Origin: Poritiphilus sp965212595
GTDB taxonomy: Bacteria > Bacteroidota > Bacteroidia > Flavobacteriales > Flavobacteriaceae
Direction: 5' to 3'
Assembly: GCA_965212595.1 (NCBI GenBank)
Contig: CBDBVE010000004.1
Location: 59,282 to 123,281, forward strand
DNA length: 64,000 bases
The position numbers were made by a program, and so were the translations under genes. Under the pieces are notes generated by a model. It saw nothing but the letters and a program-made list of their open reading frames with translations, was not told where the DNA came from and did not search any database. Below, one piece after another: positions 8,455-16,539 of this stretch (its first letter is position 1; each line of letters begins with the position of its first letter).

Positions 8455-9390
8455 ATGAAGTATACAGCTGTCCATACCATCACTTTCCTTTTTTATATTT
8501 CCATATCCTTCTTTCCTGGTTTCATAGTGGCTCAGGAGAGCGATTCCATTGCTATAAATCCAATTAAATCGAAGGCGTTTAAAGTAATGGCTCAGTTCTT
8601 TGATTATGATAAAAGCATTCCATTAGAAGCCAGGATTGTTAACAAAGATGAGGAAACCAACTATAGCCGGGAAAAAATAGTTTTTCAAGGTCCGGGAAAT
8701 AGTCGTGTCCCCGGTTATTTGGCTATTCCAAAAGAGGGGAATGGTCCTTATCAATGTGTTTTACTATTACACGGAGTTGGTGATTCTAAAGAAAGCTGGT
8801 GGAAAGAAAATAGTTTTAATTCAGGCGGACTACTGACCAAACAGTTAATAGATTCTGGATTTGCGGTATTAAGCCTGGATGCTGAATATCATGGGGAACG
8901 AATGCTAAATAATGACTACGAGTCTGCTGATGTTTTTATTTTTCAGAAAGGTTGGATCATGCGCGCCAGAGACATGATCGTTCAAACAGTAATTGAATAT
9001 CGCAGGGCCATGGATTATCTGGCAACACGTGAAGAAATAGATGCTACAGGTTTCGGGGCAATCGGTTACAGTATGGGAGGCATGATGGTATTTAACCTAA
9101 GTGCCGTCGACTCCAGGATAAATGTATCTGTAGCAAGTGTTACCCCTGTATTAAAGGAACCCTTTTCAGCCCTTGCCGTCTATAATTTTGCACCATTTGT
9201 TGATAAATCATCGTTTCTTATGCTAATGGGGGAAAGTGATAGTAGGAACTATACAAAAAATGATGGCCAGCGACTTTATGATCTGATAAAAAGCAGAGAC
9301 AAGGAAATTAAATGGTTTGATAGTGGCCATAAACTACCTGATGAATGGACCAATAGAGCTTCAGGGTGGATGTTGCAATACCTGAAATAA
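8455..9390 (+). CDS. Secreted alpha/beta hydrolase (esterase/dienelactone hydrolase-like)
   Basis: A signal peptide (about residues 1-26, ending FIVAQ) precedes an alpha/beta hydrolase fold. Visible elements are the oxyanion-loop HGVGDSKESW, the nucleophile elbow GYSMGG, the acid loop GESDSRNY and the catalytic histidine in DSGHKLP. The layout fits secreted esterases of the acetyl-xylan-esterase or dienelactone-hydrolase groups. The substrate is unknown. It is a lone gene with repeat spacers on both sides. The ATG at 8455 gives a good signal peptide. Confidence 0.85.
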   Translation: MKYTAVHTITFLFYISISFFPGFIVAQESDSIAINPIKSKAFKVMAQFFDYDKSIPLEARIVNKDEETNYSREKIVFQGPGNSRVPGYLAIPKEGNGPYQCVLLLHGVGDSKESWWKENSFNSGGLLTKQLIDSGFAVLSLDAEYHGERMLNNDYESADVFIFQKGWIMRARDMIVQTVIEYRRAMDYLATREEIDATGFGAIGYSMGGMMVFNLSAVDSRINVSVASVTPVLKEPFSALAVYNFAPFVDKSSFLMLMGESDSRNYTKNDGQRLYDLIKSRDKEIKWFDSGHKLPDEWTNRASGWMLQYLK

Positions 9391-9397
9391 ACTTTAG

Positions 9398-9413
9398 CTA
9401 ACAATGGCTATAA
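9398..9413 (+). repeat. attC-like left motif 6
   Basis: CTAACAATGGCTATAA lies eight bases after the stop of the preceding hydrolase and continues into TGCATTGTTAC. No convincing right arm is seen; AACATTGG at 9611-9618, before the next gene, is the best candidate. The 256-base gap otherwise holds nothing I can identify. Confidence 0.4.
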
Positions 9414-9646
9414 TGCATTGTTACTTCCTTCTAAATAAAAAATGCTATTCTAAATTCATGATTCTTTCAGCTGACAGTTCATTTGGAAATGCCCAATACT
9501 GATCATACACAAACCTTTAGAAGCAATTCTTAGCGCACATTGTAACATTACTACATTTTTTATCTCTTTACTGGCAAACCCTTTGAAAGTTAAACCTCTG
9601 GTCATATTTGAACATTGGAGGTCAATTGAAAAATGCAAGCAGAAAA

Positions 9647-10705
9647 ATGAAAAGAATCGCCCTAATATCAATACTGTTCCTGATTGCCGCCAACTTAAAC
9701 GCCCAAAGCAAAAGACAAATTTTAGACTTTGAATTTGAGGGAGTACTCTTAAATGGCGTATTGAATCTTCCAGAAGATCAAAAGCCCAAGGGAATTGTGC
9801 TTATCGTTCATGGATCGGGAAAAACAAATGCCGTCGCCCAAGAATGGTATTTAGATATCAGAGAAACCGTCATAAAAACAGGTTATGCCACCTATATTTG
9901 GGATAAAATGGGATGTGGAAAAAGCGGCGGCACTTTCAATTACAATCAAACAGTCTATAATAGTGCATCTGAGGTTATAGCAGCGATCAGTACTTTGAAA
10001 GAAAAACAAATACCAGGCTCAGATACCATTGGTTTATTAGGCTTTAGCCGGGCCGGTTGGATAAACCCAATCGTTATAAGCCAAACCAAAGACATTGCAT
10101 TTTGGATTTCAGTAAGTGGTGTAGACGATAAAGAAAACTTCGGTTACCTCCTTGAACAAAACCTACGAATTGAAGGGCTGCCTAAAGATTCTATTGCCTT
10201 ACTTGTTGATCAATGGTTGGAAGGAACAAAAGTCTTTCACTCCGGGGGAAGCTACGAAACCTATAAGAACGCTACTAGAGACCTTCAAAAGAACCCATTT
10301 TTGTTACGGTTTATTAACGGTACTGTCGGTGAGCGTAGTGAGGAAGAAAACGCCAAAAGATACTACAGTAACCAAAAGTCGTTTATGAAAGAAAAACTTG
10401 ATGAAGCGACTGGTTTGCAGGTTCTTGTAGAAGATTTTGATTTGATCTTATCCAAAGTAAATGCTCCGGTTTTGGCATTATTTGGAGAAAATGACATGAA
10501 TGTTGACTGGAAAAAAACCAAAATGCTATATGAAAGAGCCATGGCAGAGCATACAGACCTAACAATAAAGTCATTTCCAGCTTGTAACCACAATATGTGG
10601 CTAAGTAAGACTGGAGGTTTCTATGAATTCCAGGACAACAATTTAGCTTACAAAAGATGCGATGGCTTTCTCGAAGCTATTGAAAACTGGTTAAATAAAA
10701 GATAA
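9647..10705 (+). CDS. Secreted alpha/beta hydrolase
   Basis: The ATG at 9647 gives a signal peptide (RIALISILFLIAANLNAQ); the in-frame ATG-like start at 9608 would place 13 charged residues ahead of it and is not preferred. The 352-aa protein has the oxyanion region HGSGKTN, the nucleophile elbow GFSRAGW, an acid loop GENDMN and the histidine in ACNHNMW. The elbow is G-x-S-x-A rather than G-x-S-x-G, as in some S9-like and acyl-thioester hydrolase relatives. The substrate is unknown. It is the second hydrolase in a row but is not closely similar to the first and is separated by a repeat spacer. Confidence 0.82.
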   Translation: MKRIALISILFLIAANLNAQSKRQILDFEFEGVLLNGVLNLPEDQKPKGIVLIVHGSGKTNAVAQEWYLDIRETVIKTGYATYIWDKMGCGKSGGTFNYNQTVYNSASEVIAAISTLKEKQIPGSDTIGLLGFSRAGWINPIVISQTKDIAFWISVSGVDDKENFGYLLEQNLRIEGLPKDSIALLVDQWLEGTKVFHSGGSYETYKNATRDLQKNPFLLRFINGTVGERSEEENAKRYYSNQKSFMKEKLDEATGLQVLVEDFDLILSKVNAPVLALFGENDMNVDWKKTKMLYERAMAEHTDLTIKSFPACNHNMWLSKTGGFYEFQDNNLAYKRCDGFLEAIENWLNKR

Positions 10706-10716
10706 TAACCTACCTT

Positions 10717-10730
10717 CAACAAGGCTAAAA
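10717..10730 (+). repeat. attC-like left motif 7 (degenerate)
   Basis: CAACAAGGCTAAAA follows the stop by 11 bases. It matches the CAACAAGGC-CTATA form at 8312 but lacks the TATA. No clear right arm is present before the gene at 10872. Confidence 0.3.
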
Positions 10731-10871
10731 ACTAAATACGCAGATCTGAACATTTAGAATCGCATATAGCTAAAAGTGCCTAAATCAAGCTAATCAACTG
10801 GGAACTATACTCATATTAACAAGACCTACTGGTAAATAAGTAAATTCCTTAACCGGAACACTATTAAATCT

Positions 10872-11186
10872 ATGAAGGCATATTGGCATTATTATATTAT
10901 TGACGCAAGAGAAGCCATTAAGCACTTAAAAATTGAAGCTGATGGAAGCCCTATTGTATTTAAAAATCCAGAGTTAGTGTCATTGCCGAATGGGCAACAG
11001 TCTTACCGAATATCTTCATCCGATTCAGAGCCCCTTGAACAGTCTTATGATTATTCTTTGTTACTTAAAGGAGTTATTGCAGAAACAAACCAGGAGTTTA
11101 CAATGAAATTACCATTTCCGGATGCTAATCACATAAGGCTTGACAGCGGTGGGGAAAAGCAGGTTGATCTTTATATTTATCTTTAG
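10872..11186 (+). CDS. Small protein of unknown function, 104 aa
   Basis: The protein has no signal peptide or membrane segment and is probably cytoplasmic. It opens with MKAYWHYYIIDAREAIKHLK and is rich in acidic and hydrophobic residues with a beta-like C-terminus (KQVDLYIYL). I recognise no family. It is isolated in a spacer-rich region on the same strand as its neighbours, so it is credible as a cargo gene, but short length keeps the confidence moderate. Confidence 0.55.
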   Translation: MKAYWHYYIIDAREAIKHLKIEADGSPIVFKNPELVSLPNGQQSYRISSSDSEPLEQSYDYSLLLKGVIAETNQEFTMKLPFPDANHIRLDSGGEKQVDLYIYL

Positions 11187-11356
11187 CAAGCAAGTGCCTA
11201 AGAATTCCCATACTTCTTAGGGGCCTAAGGGCAAGACCGAAAGTTTTTCCTATTTTTAATACTAAGCAACAGCTAAACATCCTTGCCTTGAAAAAAATCC
11301 AATCTTGCCTGCTGGCAACTTCGTTTGAATTTCTTGATCTTTGGACCAATTAAAAA
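11187..11356 (+). repeat. Spacer with shared block A
   Basis: Positions 11233-11282 match 774-825 across about 50 bases (both run from AAGACCG through AGTTTTTCCTA to AAACATCC). The rest has a small inverted repeat, GCCTAAG at 11202-11208 and again as CTTAGG near 11215-11220. No AACAACGG motif is present after this gene. Confidence 0.5.
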
Positions 11357-11779
11357 ATGGAAAGTAAAACAAATCACAATCAATTGACAGATGCCAATTT
11401 CATTGAGCAATTTGAGAATGGCACTTTAAATCCCCAAATATTTAAGCACGAAGCCCATTTGAGATTGGCCTGGCTATATATAGACCGGTTTGGACTAAAA
11501 CGTGCCGAGCAGGATATCCAAAAGAAACTTCAGAATTTTGTTGAAATTGTTGGCGAGAAAGATAAGTATCACAAGACTTTGACTATAGTAGCTACCAAAA
11601 TTGTGAATCATTTTATGCAAAAATCCAAATCGGATAACTTTACCGACTTCATTGCTGAATTTCCACAATTAAAAACTGAGTTTAAAGAATTGGTAAATAC
11701 CCATTACAGCTTCAATATTTTCAATTCTAAAAAAGCAAGAACAACATTCTTAGAGCCCGACTTGTTGACTTTTGAATAA
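11357..11779 (+). CDS. Conserved small protein with HEAHLRLAW motif, 140 aa
   Basis: The protein contains FKHEAHLRLAWLYI near residue 35 and DKYHKTLTIV near residue 75. I recall these signatures (H-E-A-H-L-R-x-A and K-Y-H-x-T) from a widespread uncharacterised bacterial family of about 140-190 aa that is often found alone in accessory regions. Its histidines and glutamate look positioned for metal or substrate binding, but the function is unknown. It has no signal peptide. It is flanked by repeat spacers. Confidence 0.65.
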   Translation: MESKTNHNQLTDANFIEQFENGTLNPQIFKHEAHLRLAWLYIDRFGLKRAEQDIQKKLQNFVEIVGEKDKYHKTLTIVATKIVNHFMQKSKSDNFTDFIAEFPQLKTEFKELVNTHYSFNIFNSKKARTTFLEPDLLTFE

Positions 11780-11787
11780 CTACCTCC

Positions 11788-11914
11788 AACGAGGTGTACA
11801 GGCAATTGCGGTTTGCATTAAGATGTCAACCGTTTTTTCGTTATTTCAAAGTATATTGTAAACCGAAAAGCAGTTGCAAAAAATCTGTTACTGCTTATAC
11901 GCGAGACTGTTTGG
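11788..11914 (+). repeat. attC-like spacer repeat 8
   Basis: Left arm CCAACGAGGTGTACAGGCA (11787-11805) and right arm TGCTTATACGCGAGACTG (11892-11909), continuing to TTTGG, are imperfect inverted repeats. The reverse complement of the right arm contains CCAAACAGTCTCGCGTATAA. A second inner pair, GCGGTTTGCATT (11809) and AACCGAAAAGCAGTTGC (11861), may extend the fold. The rest of the gap to 12072 carries the shared block at 11947-11983. Confidence 0.5.
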
Positions 11915-12072
11915 TAGGTTCTCCAGGTTGAATTATTGATTATTAATTAATAATCTGGCCCAGGCCTGCAAAATCATAGTTGTTTGCTAAAACAAGCCGC
12001 GGACGAAGAAGGAGAAGCCCGGACCTTTATACGTTATTAGGAATAAGTATCGCTTATATCTGCTAAAATCTA

Positions 12073-13080
12073 ATGTCAAACCATAGCGAAATAGAAATAA
12101 CAGACTGCGGAAGGATTGGAATATATTATTTAAAATTAATATGGAATCATTATCAACAATTAAAGGCCAGTCAATCTGAAGTATCAAAACTAGAATGGAA
12201 ATACATCAATGCTGTGTTTAATGCTTTAGGACTCGGAACCGAACCTACCATTCAATATCTTATGCTATCAACTCCAAGTTTTGATCAGTTTGAAAAATGG
12301 ATTGAAGAAAATGGCAGACTTTCTCAGCCAATTATTGAACAATTCAATGCTGTTGTTAGTGGCAAAAATCTCGATCTAACGCAATCTGATGAAAAGGTAT
12401 TTAGCGAATCAGAACTGGCACAATGGCAGAAAAAGGGTTATATAATTTTGAGAAACGCGATTCCCAAAAGCGATTGCGAGAAAACTACAAACTTAATTTA
12501 CGATACCATTGACGCCTCCAGAGCTGAGCCTGATACCTGGTATAGCCCCCACCCTATGAAGCAAGGGATTATGATACGCTTATTTAACGCTTCTGTTTTG
12601 GATAGGAATAGACTCTCTAAAAAAATTCAACTGGCTTATCAACAATTATGGGATAGAAAAGATTTGTTGGTCTCTATGGATAGAGTCAGTTTTAATCCCC
12701 CAGAGACTGATTTTTATAAATTCCCTGGGCCTAACTTACATTGGGATGTTAGCTTAAAAAGACCCATTCCTTTTGGCCTCCAAGGGCTCTTATACTTAAC
12801 CGACACGGATGAAAATCAAGGTGCCTTTACTGTAATTCCCGGCTTTCATAGGAATATAGAAAAATGGTTAACTAATTTAGACAAAGATGAAAATCCAAGA
12901 GACCCTAATTTACTAAGAGGTTTTAAGAAAAAACCCATTGCAGCAAAAGCTGGAGACTTAATTATTTGGAATCAATGCCTACCACATGGAAGTAGCCCGA
13001 ATATATCTGACAAACCAAGAATTGTTCAATATATAAATTATCAGCCGATTGATTTGGAATATCAAGCGGAATGGATTTAA
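12073..13080 (+). CDS. Phytanoyl-CoA dioxygenase (PhyH) family protein
   Basis: The 335-aa protein is an Fe(II)/2-oxoglutarate dioxygenase of the PhyH type. The region GPNLHWDVSLK carries the H-x-D metal ligands, and CLPHGSSPNISDKPRIV carries the distal His and the Arg that binds 2-oxoglutarate. An N-terminal helical segment of about 115 residues precedes the oxygenase domain, which begins around LAQWQKKGYIILRNAI. Bacterial members hydroxylate diverse small molecules; the substrate cannot be predicted. It is cytoplasmic and a single gene in the spacer-rich region. Confidence 0.85.
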   Translation: MSNHSEIEITDCGRIGIYYLKLIWNHYQQLKASQSEVSKLEWKYINAVFNALGLGTEPTIQYLMLSTPSFDQFEKWIEENGRLSQPIIEQFNAVVSGKNLDLTQSDEKVFSESELAQWQKKGYIILRNAIPKSDCEKTTNLIYDTIDASRAEPDTWYSPHPMKQGIMIRLFNASVLDRNRLSKKIQLAYQQLWDRKDLLVSMDRVSFNPPETDFYKFPGPNLHWDVSLKRPIPFGLQGLLYLTDTDENQGAFTVIPGFHRNIEKWLTNLDKDENPRDPNLLRGFKKKPIAAKAGDLIIWNQCLPHGSSPNISDKPRIVQYINYQPIDLEYQAEWI

Positions 13081-13107
13081 AATTGGCTGAACATACCAAT
13101 AGCTTAT

Positions 13108-13122
13108 GACAATGGCTATAGC
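13108..13122 (+). repeat. attC-like left motif 9
   Basis: GACAATGGCTATAGC follows the PhyH stop by 27 bases and runs into a GC-rich CCGCGGCGG. The motif matches the AACAATGGCTATA form at 9400 except for its first base. No right arm is seen before the gene at 13197. This is the last motif of the series; none is found further along the window. Confidence 0.4.
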
Positions 13123-13196
13123 CCGCGGCGGTCACAGTTTTGACCTCATGATTTTCACTACCTTTAAACTTAGCACCTAATTTTAGAATTTCCTGT

Positions 13197-14537
13197 ATGA
13201 AACACTATAGCATACTCTTATTATCATTGATTATACTGCTTAGCTGCAAAACGGAAACCAATAAGAAGGAAGACGAGGCTAGTAATCAAGGCCAGAACGC
13301 ACAACTTGTCATTTCTCGAGACGGCTACAAGGACCAATTATACGGTTTTTGGTTGGGGCAGTGTATTGCCAACTGGACCGGACTGGTCACAGAAATGGAT
13401 AAAATTGGCAATATAGGGGAAATAAAAACCGGAGATTTCTACACCAGGGCAGACTGGGGCCAGCCAGATCAGCCCAGCATTTGGGCAGAAGGTGTTCCCA
13501 GCGACATCTCCCCTACCATAGATTTTGTGCTTAGAGACAGTACTGAAATATGGGGAGCGGATGACGACACAGACATTGAGTATATGTATCAGCACCTACT
13601 TTACACACACAAGACCAGCTCCCTATCCGCAACACAGATACGTGATGGCTGGTTAAAGCATATAAAATCTGAAGAGGAAAATTATTTGTGGGTATCCAAT
13701 CAAAAAGCTTTAGACCTCATGAAAGAAGGGGTTCTACCACCAGAAACAGGAAGCCCCGAGCAGAACGAACATTTTGACATGATCGATGCGCAATTGACTA
13801 CCGAAATATTCGGGCTCTTTTCTCCTGCAAGACCAGAAGTTGCAACCAGCATGGCCCATCTGCCCATCCAAACCGTTGCACGAAAAGAAGCGGAAGACAT
13901 CTCAAAGTTTTATGTGACCATGTATTCCCTGGCCCCCATGAATGCAGACAAACCGATGCGCCAGCGAATACACTGGTTGGCTGAAGAAGCAAGAACTATT
14001 CTCCCTGATAGTGCCTACCCGGCTCAAATGTTTGATTATTCAGAAAAATTGTACAAGTCTGGTATCCCCTGGGAGCAAGCCAGAGATTCTATTTACCACA
14101 GATATCAGGTAGAACAAAAAGACGGTTACGATATCACCTCTAAAAACCTGCACTGCAACGGTTGCTTTGCTGCCGGAATAAACTTTGCGGCAAGCCTGGT
14201 AAGTTTGTTCTATGGAGAAGGCGATCTAAAGGAAACCATAAAAATTGGAGCGCTGGCAGGCTGGGATTCCGATAACCCCACTGCCACCTGGGGCGGTTTA
14301 ATTGGTTTTATGATTGGGAAGGATGGCGTTGAGGAGGCTTTTGGCAGGCAACTATCTAATAGGTTTAACATTCATAGAACGCGGCAAAATTTTCCCGGTG
14401 ACGGGATGGATACCTTTGAGAACATGGCTCAAAAAGGTCTTAGTGTAACAGATAGGGTCGTTGAAGAAGAACTTGGCGGGACCATTGACCTTGAAAAAAA
14501 CCTATGGATTATTCCACTAACAACAACCCATGAGTAA
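13197..14537 (+). CDS. ADP-ribosylglycohydrolase family lipoprotein
   Basis: The 446-aa protein has a lipoprotein signal (SLIILLSCKTE) and an ADP-ribosyl-glycohydrolase (ARH, PF03747) fold. The paired metal-binding aspartates are seen in WGADDDTDIEYMY near residue 125 and in LAGWDSDNPTATWGG near residue 360. Family members release ADP-ribose from modified proteins or act on related N-glycosides and O-acetyl-ADP-ribose. An extracytoplasmic, lipid-anchored member suggests a nucleoside- or glycan-related substrate rather than protein de-ADP-ribosylation, but this is inference. It is the last gene preceded by a repeat spacer. Confidence 0.85.
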   Translation: MKHYSILLLSLIILLSCKTETNKKEDEASNQGQNAQLVISRDGYKDQLYGFWLGQCIANWTGLVTEMDKIGNIGEIKTGDFYTRADWGQPDQPSIWAEGVPSDISPTIDFVLRDSTEIWGADDDTDIEYMYQHLLYTHKTSSLSATQIRDGWLKHIKSEEENYLWVSNQKALDLMKEGVLPPETGSPEQNEHFDMIDAQLTTEIFGLFSPARPEVATSMAHLPIQTVARKEAEDISKFYVTMYSLAPMNADKPMRQRIHWLAEEARTILPDSAYPAQMFDYSEKLYKSGIPWEQARDSIYHRYQVEQKDGYDITSKNLHCNGCFAAGINFAASLVSLFYGEGDLKETIKIGALAGWDSDNPTATWGGLIGFMIGKDGVEEAFGRQLSNRFNIHRTRQNFPGDGMDTFENMAQKGLSVTDRVVEEELGGTIDLEKNLWIIPLTTTHE

Positions 14538-14587
14538 GAATCAAGAATTTAGAAATATTAATTCCCCTAAGACTTCGGCCAAAACCT

Positions 14588-15832
14588 ATGCAAAAATTCC
14601 TTAGCCTCACACTTCTTTTTTTAACTGTATTGACCTGCCTGGCCAACCCCAGGTATGAAAAAATAGACAAAGCTTCGAAAAGCGTCCCCGATTCTCTAAA
14701 AACTCCAAAGGAAATCGCCGAATACCTAACTTTAGGGCTAAAACAGGAAGATGAAAAATTAAGGGCCCTACACATCTGGATCACTCATAACATTACCTAT
14801 GATGTATCATTGATCAATACAATCTTCCAATATCGTTCTTACGATGAGATGGTAGCCGAAGTGCTAAAGAAGCGTACAGGAATTTGCGAACATTACGCCA
14901 GGCTTTTTCATCAGATGTGTAAGGCCATCGATATAGAATCTTTTGTGATTCCAGGTTATACCAGAGAACCGGGCAGCGAGGAAGTTTCAGATCTAGACCA
15001 TGCCTGGAATGCTGTAAAAATCAATGAGGATTATTTCTTTGTTGACAATACTGTTGCTGCCGGCTATCTTGACGAAAGCGGTGCGTATGTGCATGAGTTT
15101 ACAGACAATTACTTTCTAATAGTTCCAAGAGACTTTATAAAAACGCACGTGCCCTTTGACCCTATTTGGCAATTTCTGGATAACCCGGTCAACAATATTG
15201 ACTTTAAAAACCGGGATTTCTCCAAGCTCGACATAGGCGGCCATTTTAATTACAGAGATTCAATTGCAAGCCTTAGCAAACTAGATACCCTAATTCAAAT
15301 TAAAAATAGGATTAAGCGGATTAAGAAATCGGGGGCTAACAATTCCCTGATTCGTAAATACATCAATGAAAGTGAAGAACAGCTGGAAAATGTAAAGTAT
15401 AACCGTTGGATTTTAAGTTACAACCACATCATCAAACGGCTCAATGCCGCAAAAGATGAAATAAACACCGGAATAAGCTTTGACAACATCTTTATAGGCT
15501 ATATGAACAAGCGGTTTAGAAACCCGAAAATTGAAGACAATCAAATTAAAAACACCATAGACAGTGCCAATCTGCATTTTTACCGCGGAAAAGAGCAAAT
15601 CGAGGTAATGAAGTCGCGCATTCATGCGCTTGCATACGCCGGAAAGAGTGAAACGTATTTACAACGTATCGAAAAACTCAAACAGGAGCTTATTGACTTT
15701 GTAATCCAATTAGAGCAAAAAATAGTTGAGGTTGAACCTTCTATGATTAAAGACACAGATTATGCAAGCCGATATCTTAAAAAATGGAAACCCCTAAGAG
15801 CTTTTGTACCCTATGAAAGAACCACAAATTAA
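14588..15832 (+). CDS. Secreted transglutaminase-like protein
   Basis: A signal peptide (QKFLSLTLLFLTVLTCLA) precedes a transglutaminase-like domain. The catalytic triad is visible: Cys100 in RTGICEHYARLF, His in DHAWNAVKIN and Asp in FVDNTVAAG. The C-terminal half is helical and charged, with a likely coiled coil from about residue 225 to 380. Bacterial members are usually papain-like peptidases or cell-surface processing enzymes. Its stop overlaps the start of the next gene by 20 bases, so the two are probably translated together, although a functional link is not obvious. Confidence 0.82.
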   Translation: MQKFLSLTLLFLTVLTCLANPRYEKIDKASKSVPDSLKTPKEIAEYLTLGLKQEDEKLRALHIWITHNITYDVSLINTIFQYRSYDEMVAEVLKKRTGICEHYARLFHQMCKAIDIESFVIPGYTREPGSEEVSDLDHAWNAVKINEDYFFVDNTVAAGYLDESGAYVHEFTDNYFLIVPRDFIKTHVPFDPIWQFLDNPVNNIDFKNRDFSKLDIGGHFNYRDSIASLSKLDTLIQIKNRIKRIKKSGANNSLIRKYINESEEQLENVKYNRWILSYNHIIKRLNAAKDEINTGISFDNIFIGYMNKRFRNPKIEDNQIKNTIDSANLHFYRGKEQIEVMKSRIHALAYAGKSETYLQRIEKLKQELIDFVIQLEQKIVEVEPSMIKDTDYASRYLKKWKPLRAFVPYERTTN

Positions 15833-16394
15833 TAGGCCTCCCGCGCAACTGGCAGAAATTGAGGCCAAATCCGAAGAGATTGGCTTTAGCATGCCTTCAG
15901 ACCGCTATATTGGCAGTCTGCTTAGAACACTGATTGCTTCTAAGCCAAATTCGAATATACTTGAATTGGGAAGCGGTACCGGACTTTCGCTGAGTTGGAT
16001 GGTAGACGGCATGGACAAACGTTCACAGCTAACCACTATTGACAATGACCCGAAACTCATCGAAATTGTAAAGCATTTCTTTGGAACAGACAAAAGGGTT
16101 AAAATCTTGTGTGCCGATGGCAGTGAATGGTTAAAAGACTATTCCGGAGCAAAGTTCGACCTTATCTTCGCCGATGCCTGGCCCGGTAAATACAGTGAAC
16201 TCAATATAACACTGGATTTATTGAAAATTGGCGGACTTTATATCATTGATGATATGCTGGAGCAACCCAATTGGCCAGAAGGACATGCTAAAAAAGCCGA
16301 ACAATTAATCACCTTATTGGAAAACAAAGAAAATTTTAAGATAACAAAGCTAAACTGGTCTACTGGTATTATTATAGCGGCAAAGAAGTTTTAA
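15813..16394 (+). CDS. Class I SAM-dependent O-methyltransferase-like protein
   Basis: I use the ATG at 15813, inside the 3' end of the transglutaminase-like gene, rather than an in-frame TTG at 15804. The 193-aa product has motif I LELGSGTGLS, an acidic loop TTIDNDPKLIE and FADAWPGKYSE at the active site. This matches O-methyltransferase family 3 (CCoAOMT-like), where the FADA region binds the metal. The acceptor substrate is unknown. The protein is cytoplasmic. Confidence 0.82.
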   Translation: MKEPQINRPPAQLAEIEAKSEEIGFSMPSDRYIGSLLRTLIASKPNSNILELGSGTGLSLSWMVDGMDKRSQLTTIDNDPKLIEIVKHFFGTDKRVKILCADGSEWLKDYSGAKFDLIFADAWPGKYSELNITLDLLKIGGLYIIDDMLEQPNWPEGHAKKAEQLITLLENKENFKITKLNWSTGIIIAAKKF

Positions 16395-16539
16395 ATACCT
16401 TGAGCCGGTCTCATTTACCATGTTCAAACCAATATTTATCACTAATTTTATTTGAGTAGCCGATCTTTCTTCGTGGGCTTAAAAGTCTTCCACGATTTGT
16501 CTTCCCCCACCCTCATAAAATTAGCAAAGACCGTAGATC

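Noticed and set aside
9456..9671. Minus-strand 71-codon frame in the gap before the second hydrolase
   Set aside because: It overlaps the signal peptide of the next gene and has no recognisable motif; I treat it as chance in a spacer, though it is the least certain rejection here.
1..13196. An integrase gene for the cassette-like array
   Set aside because: No tyrosine recombinase pattern is present in any frame of the region; the array reading therefore stays inference.
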